Source: an uncultured Collinsella sp.
Lineage (GTDB): Bacteria; Actinomycetota; Coriobacteriia; Coriobacteriales; Coriobacteriaceae
Assembly (NCBI GenBank): GCA_900549555.1
Contig: UROO01000063.1
Location: forward strand, 1-10,749
Reading direction: 5' to 3'
DNA length: 10,749 nucleotides
Numbering within the stretch: the stretch's first letter is position 1; each line of letters begins with the position of its first letter. Below, one piece after another: positions 1-6,317 of the stretch. Both the position numbers and the translations under genes were made by a program. The notes under the pieces are model-generated. The model was not told where the DNA came from. It worked only from the letters and a program-made list of their open reading frames with translations, and searched no databases.

Positions 1-46
1 TACACCCTAGAGTTCGTCGGCAGCGTCAGATGTGTATAAGAGACAG
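1..46. other. Illumina Nextera adapter contamination (P5 tail, i5 index, Tn5 mosaic end)
   Basis: Bases 28-46 are the 19-bp Tn5 mosaic end AGATGTGTATAAGAGACAG, and 14-27 are the Nextera read-1 segment TCGTCGGCAGCGTC. Just before them, 6-13 read CCTAGAGT, which I recall as Nextera XT index S516, and 1-5 (TACAC) match the end of the P5 oligonucleotide. The four parts stand in exact library order, so this is untrimmed sequencing adapter and not genomic DNA. It adds a false C-terminus to the minus-strand gene that runs into it. Confidence 0.98.
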
Positions 47-1200
47 GCGTAGGCGAGCGACAGCTGCTCCATCTCCGGGGCGCATTTGTAGCTCAGTCCG
101 GTGAGAGCCGTCACCTTATCGAGGCGATATCGAATCGTGTTCGGGTGCTGGCCAGTCTGCTTGGCGGTTTGCTCGATACGTCGGTCGTTCTCGATGAATG
201 CGGCGAGCGTGGATTCCAGCTCACTGCCATGCTCGCTGTCGTGCTCGCGTATCGGCGAGAGGATCGCCTCCGAGAACGATCGCATCTCCGGGGTTTCCGC
301 AAAAGGCATCACGGTTCTCAGGATGCCGAGCTGCGTATAGCGGACGGGACCCTCGGCTCGTTGACTAGATAGGCGCTGTGCGTAAATCGCCTGCGAGATC
401 GCCTGCGCCACCGCCTCGTCTCCAAACAGAATATCGCTGATGCCGAGCCCTTCCGCTCCGCCATCGATACCGCTAGCCTCGATGAGCTCCGTGAGCGCCT
501 GCACGATTCGCTCCACATCGAGCGTCTGCTCCGAGTCGCTTGTCGCTACGAATAGCAGACCTCCGTCATAGGGCGCCAGCATGTTCTGGCATCCGGCGAG
601 GGTCGATTTTGCACAGAGACGTTCGATTTGCAAAAACGTACGCGGGTCGAGGGGCTCTGCAAACGATGCGAACAGGGCGACCGCTTCGTCCAGAAATGAC
701 GGGTTGAGGCTTCGGATGCGTCGGCAGATGGACTCGGGCGATACGTCTGTCCTCAGGGCATCGATCTCGCGCTGCGCGAAGTCGATGGACGCGAGTTGCT
801 CGATATGCCGTTTGACCTCATAGATGACGCTGTCAAAGAACAGTGAGTCGTCGGTCGTGAGAAAGACCGGGTAGTGCCGCGCGTTGGCGTAGCGGATGGC
901 TTGGTCGGGAATCGGAATGTGCAGGACATTTTTGATGATAAGACCGCTCGTTCCCTTGGCGACGAGGTATTTCACGGCTTCAGTGATGAGGTATGGGTCG
1001 TCCTTCGCATAGAGGAAGGTGCTGAGGACGATCTCGTCTGGGCTGAAGTTGACGCGCTGGTACTTGTTCTTGAGGCCGGGCATGAGTTCATAATCGAGAA
1101 TCCCGACGCCAGAGACGGCGCGCGAGACGCCATCGCTGCCGGCGATTAGACGGACCGACCCCTCATATTCCCGTGAGAAGTCCGAGATGGTGTATAGCAT
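47..1200 (-). CDS. PucR-family transcriptional regulator, 3' end truncated by adapter
   Basis: This is a transcription factor of the PucR/CdaR type. Residues about 1-125 resemble the N-terminal PucR ligand-sensing domain (opening MLYTISDF, then a long segment ending in RHYPVFLTTDD). The C-terminus carries the PucR helix-turn-helix (HTH_30), seen as TAKQTGQHPNTIRYRLDKV followed by a leucine-rich helix. The ATG at 1200 is preferred because AAGGTG (1212-1207) lies 6 nt upstream; an in-frame GTG at 1221 would add seven residues but lacks a good ribosome site. The last genuine complete codon is Tyr at 51-49. The apparent continuation CLLYTSDAADEL is translated adapter. Only a few C-terminal residues are probably missing, judging by where the helix usually ends. 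It is divergent from the cyclodeaminase-aminotransferase pair and is probably its regulator. The family call is firm; the effector is unknown. Confidence 0.9.
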
Positions 1201-1206
1201 CAACAT

Positions 1207-1212
1207 CACCTT
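1207..1212 (-). promoter_or_regulatory. Ribosome binding site that sets the PucR-family start
   Basis: On the minus strand AAGGTG stands 6 nt before the ATG at 1200-1198. Two other candidate starts (GTG at 1221, ATG at 1206) are either upstream of it or directly abut it, so 1200 is the best choice. Confidence 0.6.
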
Positions 1213-1232
1213 GTAAATCACTACAATAAGTA

Positions 1233-1296
1233 CAGGTATAAATAGGATAATCGCACATCCGTATGCCTTTCATGCGAGAAATAGTTCAAATACCTG
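1233..1296. repeat. Spaced 7-bp inverted repeat in the divergent intergenic region
   Basis: CAGGTAT (1233-1239) and ATACCTG (1290-1296) are exact inverted copies about 57 nt apart, upstream of the PucR-family gene in an A+T-rich stretch. Spaced half-sites of this kind can serve DNA looping by a regulator, but 7 bp is short enough to occur by chance. I see no convincing -35/-10 pair for the minus-strand gene here; a TTGAAC box on the minus strand (plus 1289-1284) has only a poor -10 partner. Confidence 0.2.
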
Positions 1297-1333
1297 CTGA
1301 TAGAACGAAAAATCAGACCGAGAATCGTTGTAG

Positions 1334-1348
1334 ATTTCAATAAGAAAT
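1334..1348. promoter_or_regulatory. Candidate operator palindrome upstream of the cyclodeaminase promoter
   Basis: ATTTC-AATAA-GAAAT is a perfect 5-bp-arm palindrome with an A+T-rich centre. It ends 5 nt before the proposed -35 box at 1354, a usual place for an activator site. The diverging PucR-family gene is the obvious candidate binder. Assignment is by position only. Confidence 0.35.
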
Positions 1349-1353
1349 GATCC

Positions 1354-1382
1354 TTGGCGGCATCGTTACTAAACCGTACAGT
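1354..1382 (+). promoter_or_regulatory. Candidate sigma-70-type promoter of the cyclodeaminase operon
   Basis: TTGGCG (1354-1359) and TACAGT (1377-1382) are separated by exactly 17 nt, each matching four of six consensus bases. Transcription would begin near 1389, leaving a leader of about 30 nt before the start codon. The weak match suits a promoter that needs an activator. Confidence 0.4.
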
Positions 1383-1407
1383 GAAGCAACGTAAAGCTTT
1401 CGCTGAG

Positions 1408-1412
1408 AGGAG
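1408..1412 (+). promoter_or_regulatory. Ribosome binding site that sets the cyclodeaminase start
   Basis: AGGAG lies 5 nt before the ATG at 1418. Three in-frame starts stand in a row (GTG 1412, ATG 1415, ATG 1418); only the last has normal spacing, since the first overlaps the site and the second is 2 nt away. Confidence 0.6.
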
Positions 1413-1417
1413 TGATG

Positions 1418-2449
1418 ATGGGGCAGATGGTGGTGCTTTCGGCCGAGGAAGTTTCCAAGGTGCTGACAATCGAGGATGCAATCGCTGCTGTGGAGGAGGC
1501 ATATCGCCAGAAGGCAACGGGCAAGGGTGTTGCGTGGCCGATGGTATATGAGCAGTTCGAACCCGGCGTGGCCGATATGGATATCCGCTCGGGCGAGTTG
1601 GCGGGAAGCGGCCTCTTCGGTCTCAAGCTCACGGCTTGGTTCTCTCAGAATCCTAAAAAGGGGCTGCCCGAGATCTTTGGCACCACGCTGCTGTGCGACA
1701 ACGCGACGGGTGAGCCGTTGGCGCTGCTCAATGCCTCCGCCGTCACGGGACTTCGCACCGGTGCCGCCGCTGCGCTCGGTGCCAAATGGCTGGCTCGGGC
1801 GGATGCGTCCAAACTGCTTGTTGTGGGTGCCGGCCATATGAGCACCTACATGGTGGCGGGCGTGCTCGCCGCCTGTCCCAAGGTGGGCGAGGTCAAGGTA
1901 TGGGAGCCGGTTTCCGATGCCGCGCCCGAGGCTCGCGTCGAGCGCATGCGAGACGAGGTCGCCCATATCTTGGGCGCCTGCGAGCATGCTCGCGAGGCAT
2001 CCACTTATTCCATCGAGGCGACGGCCAACGGCCAAGGTGCCGCGGCAGAGGCCGACATCATCGTGACGATCACGCCGGCGACCAAGCCCATCATCCCCGA
2101 TGCATGGGTGCGCCCCGGTACGCATATCTCCTGCGTCGGTGCCGACATGCCCGGCAAGCAGGAGCTCGCCTCGGCGCTTGTCGCCCGTGCCGCTGTTTAC
2201 GTCGACGACCGCGAGCAATCGGTCGCGTCCGGTGAGCTGGAGATTCCGGTTGCCGAGGGTGCCATCACGCCCGAGGACATCAAAGCGGAGCTCGGCGAAG
2301 TCATCGCCGGCACGGCTACGGGGCGTTCGGATGACGAGCAGGTGACGGTGTTCGATACGTCGGGCATCGCCGTTCAGGACCTTTCGGCATCGAAAATCGC
2401 CTACGACCGCGCCGTCGAGGCGGGGCTGGGCACCGTGGTGGAGCTGTAA
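1418..2449 (+). CDS. Ornithine cyclodeaminase / mu-crystallin family protein
   Basis: This is an NAD(P)-dependent enzyme of the ornithine cyclodeaminase/mu-crystallin superfamily, which includes ornithine cyclodeaminase, alanine dehydrogenase and cyclic ketimine reductases. Of 343 residues, the substrate half shows K70 in LKLTAWF and R113 in TGLRTGA, the expected carboxylate-binding positions. A Rossmann fold begins at GAGHM (137-141). GADMPGKQEL (241-250) holds the aspartate (D243) equivalent to the catalytic one of Pseudomonas ornithine cyclodeaminase, and TVFDTSGIAVQDL (310-322) is the family's C-terminal signature. Length is normal. Its stop lies 24 nt before the aminotransferase start, so the two are probably one operon. 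The nucleotide-binding loop has Met where many members have Gln. The family is certain. The substrate is not: ornithine, a cyclic imine or alanine are all possible. Confidence 0.93.
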   Translation: MGQMVVLSAEEVSKVLTIEDAIAAVEEAYRQKATGKGVAWPMVYEQFEPGVADMDIRSGELAGSGLFGLKLTAWFSQNPKKGLPEIFGTTLLCDNATGEPLALLNASAVTGLRTGAAAALGAKWLARADASKLLVVGAGHMSTYMVAGVLAACPKVGEVKVWEPVSDAAPEARVERMRDEVAHILGACEHAREASTYSIEATANGQGAAAEADIIVTITPATKPIIPDAWVRPGTHISCVGADMPGKQELASALVARAAVYVDDREQSVASGELEIPVAEGAITPEDIKAELGEVIAGTATGRSDDEQVTVFDTSGIAVQDLSASKIAYDRAVEAGLGTVVEL

Positions 2450-2473
2450 GAAAGTCAAGGAAAGGAAACGACA

Positions 2474-3604
2474 ATGCAGATCAAGGATTTTGCCGTCGAG
2501 CAGTGGATGAACGAGTGGGAGACCAAGTGCACCTACAACGTTGCGGAGACGTGCGTCTACTCCCTCACGCTCGACCAGCTGTTCGAGCTTACGAACACCG
2601 ACAAGAAGGCGTGGCTCGACAGCCTGTGCTCGCGCCGATTCACCTACGGAGACATCGAGGGGCAGCCCGGCTTCCTCGAGGGGGTCGCGCGTCTCTATAA
2701 GACGGTCGAGCCCGGGCATATCGTGCCCACGCACGGCGCGACCGGTGCCAACTCCCTGGTTATTTCCACGCTTGTCGAACCGGGTGATCATGTAGTCTCC
2801 GTCAAGCCCACCTACCAGCAGCTTTACTCGATTCCCGAGATGTGCGGTGCGAAGGTCGATATCCTTCAGCTCGATCGCAAGAACGGCTACCACGTCGACG
2901 TCGACGCGCTCGATGCCCTGGTGACCGACGATACCAAGCTCATCTGCATCAATAACCCGGACAACCCCACGGGCGCCCTGCTCGACACCGATACCCTCAA
3001 GGCGATTGTCGAGGTTGCGCGCAAACACGACGCGTGGCTGCTCTGCGACGAGGTCTATCGTCTGCTTACTCAGACGGATGAATACTGCGAGTCCGTGATC
3101 GACCTGTACGACAAGGCCGTCGTCACCGCATCCATGTCCAAGGTCTGGTCGTTTGCCGGCCTGCGTCTGGGCTGGGCGGTCACCAAGAGCCCGGAACTTC
3201 GTCGCGCGCTGCTCTCGCATCGCGACTACAACCTGATTTCCGCCGGCATATTCAGCGAGACGGTGGCGGAGCTGATTCTGGGCAACGCTTCCGTGATCCT
3301 TGAGCGCAGCCGTCGCATCGTCCGTCAGAACCTTGCTGTTCTGGAGAAGTGGGTCGAGAGCGAGCCGCACCTGTCGTTCGTCAAGCCCGAGGCGGGTACC
3401 ACCGCGCTCGTGTATTACGACTACGACATCGACTCCAGGACGTTCTGCATCGACATGATTAAGAAGTCCGGCGCGCTCGTCACCCCGGGCGATTGCTTCG
3501 AGGAGCCCAAGAGCATGCGCATCGGCTATGCATACTCCGATAACACCGACGACCTGCAGAAGGGCCTGGATGCCATCTCCGCGTACATGCGTACGCTCGA
3601 GTAG
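2474..3604 (+). CDS. PLP-dependent class I/II aminotransferase
   Basis: This is a fold-type I pyridoxal-phosphate aminotransferase of 376 residues, near the usual length and apparently complete. HGATGAN (87-93) is the cofactor phosphate loop. Y114 should stack on the ring, N164 lies in NPDNPTG, D192 and Y195 in CDEVY contact the cofactor, K223 in SMSK forms the Schiff base, R231 in GLRLGW binds phosphate, and R349 in MRIGY binds the substrate carboxylate. AAAGGA at 2461-2466 is the ribosome site, 7 nt before ATG. It follows the cyclodeaminase-family gene by 24 nt. Its opening (VEQWMNEWE, then NVAETC) is unlike typical aspartate aminotransferases and recalls proteins annotated as capreomycidine-synthase-like; that resemblance is from memory. 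The partner suggests an amino acid such as ornithine or lysine as substrate, which is inference. Confidence 0.92.
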   Translation: MQIKDFAVEQWMNEWETKCTYNVAETCVYSLTLDQLFELTNTDKKAWLDSLCSRRFTYGDIEGQPGFLEGVARLYKTVEPGHIVPTHGATGANSLVISTLVEPGDHVVSVKPTYQQLYSIPEMCGAKVDILQLDRKNGYHVDVDALDALVTDDTKLICINNPDNPTGALLDTDTLKAIVEVARKHDAWLLCDEVYRLLTQTDEYCESVIDLYDKAVVTASMSKVWSFAGLRLGWAVTKSPELRRALLSHRDYNLISAGIFSETVAELILGNASVILERSRRIVRQNLAVLEKWVESEPHLSFVKPEAGTTALVYYDYDIDSRTFCIDMIKKSGALVTPGDCFEEPKSMRIGYAYSDNTDDLQKGLDAISAYMRTLE

Positions 3605-3624
3605 AGGCTCGAGGTCGAAGTGAT

Positions 3625-3663
3625 GGGGTCGATCGGTTTAGGACCGGTCGACCCCTATTTTCT
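3625..3663 (+). terminator. Rho-independent terminator of the cyclodeaminase-aminotransferase operon
   Basis: The arms 3625-3637 (GGGGTCGATCGGT) and 3643-3655 (ACCGGTCGACCCC) form 13 pairs with one G-T wobble around the 5-nt loop TTAGG. The stem is followed by the T-rich tail TATTTTCT. It begins 20 nt after the aminotransferase stop and isolates this operon from the two-component genes. Confidence 0.93.
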
Positions 3664-3696
3664 CTCAAGGCTACCGAACACTTTTGTCATATTAGG

Positions 3697-3736
3697 TGCC
3701 CACGGGGTCGTATCGCTGCGACGCCGTGGGCATAAT
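3697..3736 (+). promoter_or_regulatory. Inverted repeat overlapping the likely promoter of the two-component operon
   Basis: TGCCCACGG (3697-3705) and CCGTGGGCA (3724-3732) are perfect 9-bp arms. Inside them GTCG (3707-3710) and CGAC (3719-3722) add four pairs, leaving an 8-nt centre. The right arm overlaps CATAAT (3731-3736), a five-of-six match to a -10 box about 40 nt before the response-regulator start. No good -35 is visible, which fits a regulated promoter. The repeat has no T-tract, so an operator is likelier than a terminator. Confidence 0.45.
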
Positions 3737-3765
3737 GGTGTGGAAGGTGCAAGTTACGCGAAATG

Positions 3766-3770
3766 GGAGG
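3766..3770 (+). promoter_or_regulatory. Ribosome binding site that sets the response-regulator start
   Basis: GGAGG lies 4 nt before the ATG at 3775. The in-frame ATG at 3763 lies upstream of this site and would translate it as Gly-Gly, so it is unlikely to be the real start. Confidence 0.7.
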
Positions 3771-3774
3771 ACAC

Positions 3775-4446
3775 ATGGCGCTGATTTATGTCGTTGAGGA
3801 CGACGAGCCCATTCGTCGTGAGCTTGTCGACATCCTTGCCCGAGCTGGGTTTGAAATCGAGGCCTGCGAATCGTTTGAGCATGTCTCGCACGATATTCTC
3901 GCCGCCGCGCCCGACCTGGTGCTGCTCGACCTCACGCTCCCTGTCAAAGACGGCCAGCACATCTGCCATGAGGTCCGTCGCGAATCCGAGGTTCCCATCA
4001 TCGTTCTCACGTCGCGCACGACCGAGATCGACGAGGTCATGGCCATGACACTCGGCGCGGACGACTTTGTTCCCAAGCCCTACAGCGCGCGCGTGCTCGT
4101 GGCGCGCATCAACGCACTGCTGCGTCGCACCGCGGCGGCAGGCGAGCGCAGCACACTTGTCCACAAGGGGCTGGAGCTCGACCTCGCACGATCAATGGTC
4201 ACCAACACGCAAACCGGCGCTAGCACCGAGCTCACCAAAAACGAGCTGCGTATCCTCTCGCTGCTTCTGAGTCGCGCGGGCAAGATCGTTTCGCGCTCGG
4301 CCATCATGCAGGACCTGTGGGACTCCGACGCCTTCGTGGACGACAATACGCTTACCGTCAACATCAACCGCCTGCGCACCACGCTCGAAAAAATCGGCAT
4401 CAAGGGGTATTTGACAACGCACCGCGGCCAGGGCTATTCGGTCTAG
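3775..4446 (+). CDS. OmpR/PhoB-family response regulator
   Basis: This is a DNA-binding response regulator of 223 residues. The receiver domain (about 1-118) has the acidic pair D9/D10, phospho-acceptor D52 in LVLLDLTLP, the switch threonine T79 in IIVLTSR, and K101 in the PKPY motif. The winged-helix domain (about 125-223) has the usual OmpR signatures: TKNELRILSLLLSRAGK, then DNTLTVNINRLRTTLEK and a closing GYLTTHRGQGYSV. The kinase gene begins 9 nt after the stop, so the pair is one operon. The partner kinase places it with the BceR/GraR type, whose members usually switch on resistance transporters. No such transporter is next to it, so its targets are unknown. The inverted repeat over its own promoter suggests autoregulation. 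Confidence 0.95.
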   Translation: MALIYVVEDDEPIRRELVDILARAGFEIEACESFEHVSHDILAAAPDLVLLDLTLPVKDGQHICHEVRRESEVPIIVLTSRTTEIDEVMAMTLGADDFVPKPYSARVLVARINALLRRTAAAGERSTLVHKGLELDLARSMVTNTQTGASTELTKNELRILSLLLSRAGKIVSRSAIMQDLWDSDAFVDDNTLTVNINRLRTTLEKIGIKGYLTTHRGQGYSV

Positions 4447-4455
4447 GGGCCGGCT

Positions 4456-5499
4456 ATGTCGTTTGGCAAGTTCTTTAAAGATGCGCTGCTTCCCGTCGTC
4501 GTGTGGACGTGCGGCGTGCTGCTGAGCTGCTTTGTGCTGACGGTCGCCGGTGCACCCGTCTCTATCGTGGTCGTGGCGGTCGGCGTGTCCTTTATCTTCG
4601 GCATGCTCGGCATCGTGATCGAGTATGCGCGTCGCCGTCGTTTTCTGCGCCAGCTGGAGCGTGCGGCAGAGGAGCTCGAGAGTCCCGCATGGGTGCAGGA
4701 GATGGTGCAATGCCCGACCTATGCCGAAGGCGAGCTCGAATACGAGGTCTTGCGCCGGGTGGGCAAAGCTGCCTGCGACGAGGTTGCCGAAGGCCGGCGT
4801 CAGACCGATGACTATCGCGACTATATCGAGAGCTGGGTTCACGAGGCCAAGCTGCCCCTGGCGGCGGCTCACCTGATTTTGGAAAACCTGGATGGCAGCG
4901 AAGACGACCTGTCGCGTGTGGATGACCTGGGTCGCGAGCTTGCCCGCGTGGAGCGCTATATCGACCAGGCGCTCTACTATGCGCGCTCGGAGGTTGTGGA
5001 GCGCGATTACCTGATTCGCCGCTGGGATCTCAAGGCCCTGGTGACGGGTGCGATTAAAGCCAACGCGCGCGAGCTCATTGCGGCGCACGTGGCCCCGGTG
5101 TGCGAGAACCTCGACTTCGAGGTCTTTACCGACGAGAAGTGGCTTGAGTTCATTCTGGGCCAGCTCATTCAGAACAGCATTAAATATGCGCGCGAGGACG
5201 GCGCGAAGATCGTGTTTTCGGGAGCGTTGCTGGACGAGGGCCTGGCGAGCGAACGCATCGAGCTCACCGTCGCGGACAACGGTTGCGGCGTGAGCGCGGC
5301 CGACCTGCCGCGCGTGTTCGAGAAGGGTTTTACCGGCGATAACGGACGAACCACCAAGCGCGCAACGGGCATCGGCCTCTACCTGGTGGCGCGCCTGTGC
5401 TCCAAGATGGGCATCGACGTCACCGCAGCATCCGACTCCGGCGAAGGATTTGTCGTCACGTTTGCCTTCTCAACCAACAAGTTCCAATACTTTGAGTAG
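4456..5499 (+). CDS. Intramembrane-sensing (BceS/GraS-like) sensor histidine kinase
   Basis: This is a membrane histidine kinase of 347 residues. Two transmembrane helices (about 11-31 and 36-56) are separated by only a few residues, so there is no extracellular sensor domain, the hallmark of intramembrane-sensing kinases. The phospho-acceptor H129 lies in SWVHEAKLPL, the variant H-box typical of BceS, GraS and VirS relatives. The catalytic domain shows the N box around N240 (QLIQNSIKYA), G1 in VADNGCGV (D274) and G2 in GIGLYL (305-310). The ribosome site is poor (a GGGG overlapping the upstream stop), which suggests coupled translation with the regulator. Relatives take their signal from a BceAB-type ABC transporter that detects peptide antibiotics; none is in this window. 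The kinase call is certain, the subfamily likely, the signal unknown. Confidence 0.93.
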   Translation: MSFGKFFKDALLPVVVWTCGVLLSCFVLTVAGAPVSIVVVAVGVSFIFGMLGIVIEYARRRRFLRQLERAAEELESPAWVQEMVQCPTYAEGELEYEVLRRVGKAACDEVAEGRRQTDDYRDYIESWVHEAKLPLAAAHLILENLDGSEDDLSRVDDLGRELARVERYIDQALYYARSEVVERDYLIRRWDLKALVTGAIKANARELIAAHVAPVCENLDFEVFTDEKWLEFILGQLIQNSIKYAREDGAKIVFSGALLDEGLASERIELTVADNGCGVSAADLPRVFEKGFTGDNGRTTKRATGIGLYLVARLCSKMGIDVTAASDSGEGFVVTFAFSTNKFQYFE

Positions 5500-5590
5500 T
5501 CGGGCCGTCTTGCGGTGCGGACGGCTATGTTCCCGAACGTGAACACAGCTATGGGACTCAAATGAATCCCCCATAACGAAAACGTGCCAT

Positions 5591-5630
5591 AAAAAACGTG
5601 CCGCCCCAACCAGGGCGGCACGCTATTTTT
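5591..5630. terminator. Bidirectional terminator between the histidine kinase and usp
   Basis: The arms 5597-5606 (CGTGCCGCCC) and 5613-5622 (GGGCGGCACG) are a perfect 10-bp stem around CAACCA. On the plus strand the stem is followed by CTATTTTT. On the minus strand the A-run at 5591-5596 becomes TTTTTT after the stem. It can therefore end transcripts of the two converging genes, the kinase and usp. Confidence 0.93.
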
Positions 5631-5663
5631 CCATCAGCCAATTCGTTGAAGTAAGGCTGCGAA

Positions 5664-5756
5664 GGCCGCGAGGCCGGGAGGGGTTTCCTAAGGGCACATC
5701 CCGCAGCCGCGAAGCGGCGAGGACGTGCCCGTGGAAACCCCGCAGGCCCCGCGGCC
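5664..5756. repeat. 93-nt imperfect palindrome in the usp 3' region
   Basis: Arms pair in register over the whole element: 5664-5675 with 5745-5756 (11 of 12), GGGGTTTCC 5680-5688 with 5733-5741 (9 of 9), GGGCAC 5692-5697 with 5725-5730, TCC 5699-5701 with 5721-5723, and GCCGC 5706-5710 with 5714-5718 around the loop GAA. It begins 13 nt past the usp stop on the minus strand and precedes the shared terminator, so it should be transcribed as the usp 3' untranslated region. It has no T-tract and no coding capacity. It resembles a REP/BIME-type extragenic palindrome or a structured RNA. Copy number in the genome cannot be judged from here. Confidence 0.8.
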
Positions 5757-5769
5757 GGTGGGAGCAACG

Positions 5770-6207
5770 CTACTTTACGACCAAGATGTCGCAGTCGGTG
5801 TTGCGTAGCAGGAACGTCGAAATCGAACCCAGGAGCGCGTACTTGATCGAGGACAGGCCGCGTGCGCCGCAGAGCACCAGGTCGGGCTTGACCACGTCGA
5901 GCATCTCGTCTTTGAGCGTCTCGCGAATACGGCCGGCGCGAATCATGACCTCGACCTCGGGAATGTCGGGATTGGCCTTGGCCTCTTCGAGCTGCTTGGC
6001 GATGGAGTTCTTAAATGCCTCCTCCAGTCCGTTGACCAGATCGACCGGATAGGAACCAGCGCTCTCGAGTGCCGTGGAATCGATAACGTGGCCGATAATC
6101 AGCTTGGCGCCGTTGTTCGCGGCGACCTTGATGGCGCGTGCGAGCACAAAATCCTGCTGCTCAGTACCGTCGAGTGAAACAAATACCTTGGTGTAGCCCT
6201 CGTTCAT
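5770..6207 (-). CDS. Universal stress protein (UspA family), ATP-binding type
   Basis: This is a single-domain universal stress protein of 145 residues, the usual length. D13 at the end of the first strand (VSLDGT) and the pattern G114-2x-G117-9x-G127-S128 match the ATP-binding signature of the MJ0577-like subgroup, so it should bind nucleotide, unlike E. coli UspA itself. The C-terminus is the standard hydrophobic strand CDILVVK. AAGGAGG (plus 6213-6219) lies 5 nt before the ATG. It is transcribed toward the kinase gene and shares the bidirectional terminator at 5591-5630, with a long palindrome in its 3' region. It diverges from uppP. Such proteins are cytoplasmic and are induced by starvation or stress; the client process here is unknown. 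Confidence 0.94.
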   Translation of the reverse strand: MNEGYTKVFVSLDGTEQQDFVLARAIKVAANNGAKLIIGHVIDSTALESAGSYPVDLVNGLEEAFKNSIAKQLEEAKANPDIPEVEVMIRAGRIRETLKDEMLDVVKPDLVLCGARGLSSIKYALLGSISTFLLRNTDCDILVVK

Positions 6208-6227
6208 GGTTTCCTCCTTGGTCTATC

Positions 6228-6248
6228 GCACGGGCGTGGGGCTCGTGC
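6228..6248. repeat. Small inverted repeat upstream of the usp ribosome site
   Basis: GCACGGGC (6228-6235) and GCTCGTGC (6241-6248) form 8-bp arms with one mismatch around a 5-nt centre. It lies just upstream of the usp ribosome site, probably in the untranslated leader. It could be an operator or a leader hairpin; it is weak evidence by itself. Confidence 0.25.
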
Positions 6249-6301
6249 ATCGGGCGGGCGCGGATGCGTGGCCGCCGGACACTTTATCTTGTTGCAGTTA
6301 T

Positions 6302-6317
6302 ACCCAAGGATTTGGGT
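6302..6317. promoter_or_regulatory. Candidate operator palindrome in the usp-uppP divergent region
   Basis: ACCCAA-GGAT-TTGGGT is a perfect 6-bp-arm palindrome near the middle of the 247-bp divergent region 6208-6454. It lies about 95 nt upstream of usp and 140 nt upstream of uppP. No clear -35/-10 pair for usp was found; AAGATAAAGT on the minus strand (plus 6290-6281) contains a possible -10. Confidence 0.3.

Noticed and set aside
1..46. Reading the Tn5 mosaic end as evidence of a natural Tn5-like transposon
   Set aside because: The flanking read-1 segment, index and P5 tail identify library adapter; no transposase or second end is present.
1337..3370. A 677-codon open frame on the minus strand across the cyclodeaminase and aminotransferase genes
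   Set aside because: It has no recognisable domain and mirrors two well-supported genes; long antisense frames are expected in G+C-rich coding DNA.
4192..5088. A 298-codon minus-strand open frame over the two-component genes
   Set aside because: It is a shadow of the response regulator and kinase, with no domain, ribosome site or promoter.
5504..5525. GCCGTC/GACGGC stem just after the kinase stop as a terminator
   Set aside because: It has only 6 bp, a 10-nt loop and no T-tract; the strong bidirectional terminator downstream makes it unnecessary.
5379..5621. An 80-codon minus-strand frame reading through the intergenic space into the kinase gene
   Set aside because: It would begin inside the terminator stem and ends antisense to the kinase; no ribosome site is seen.
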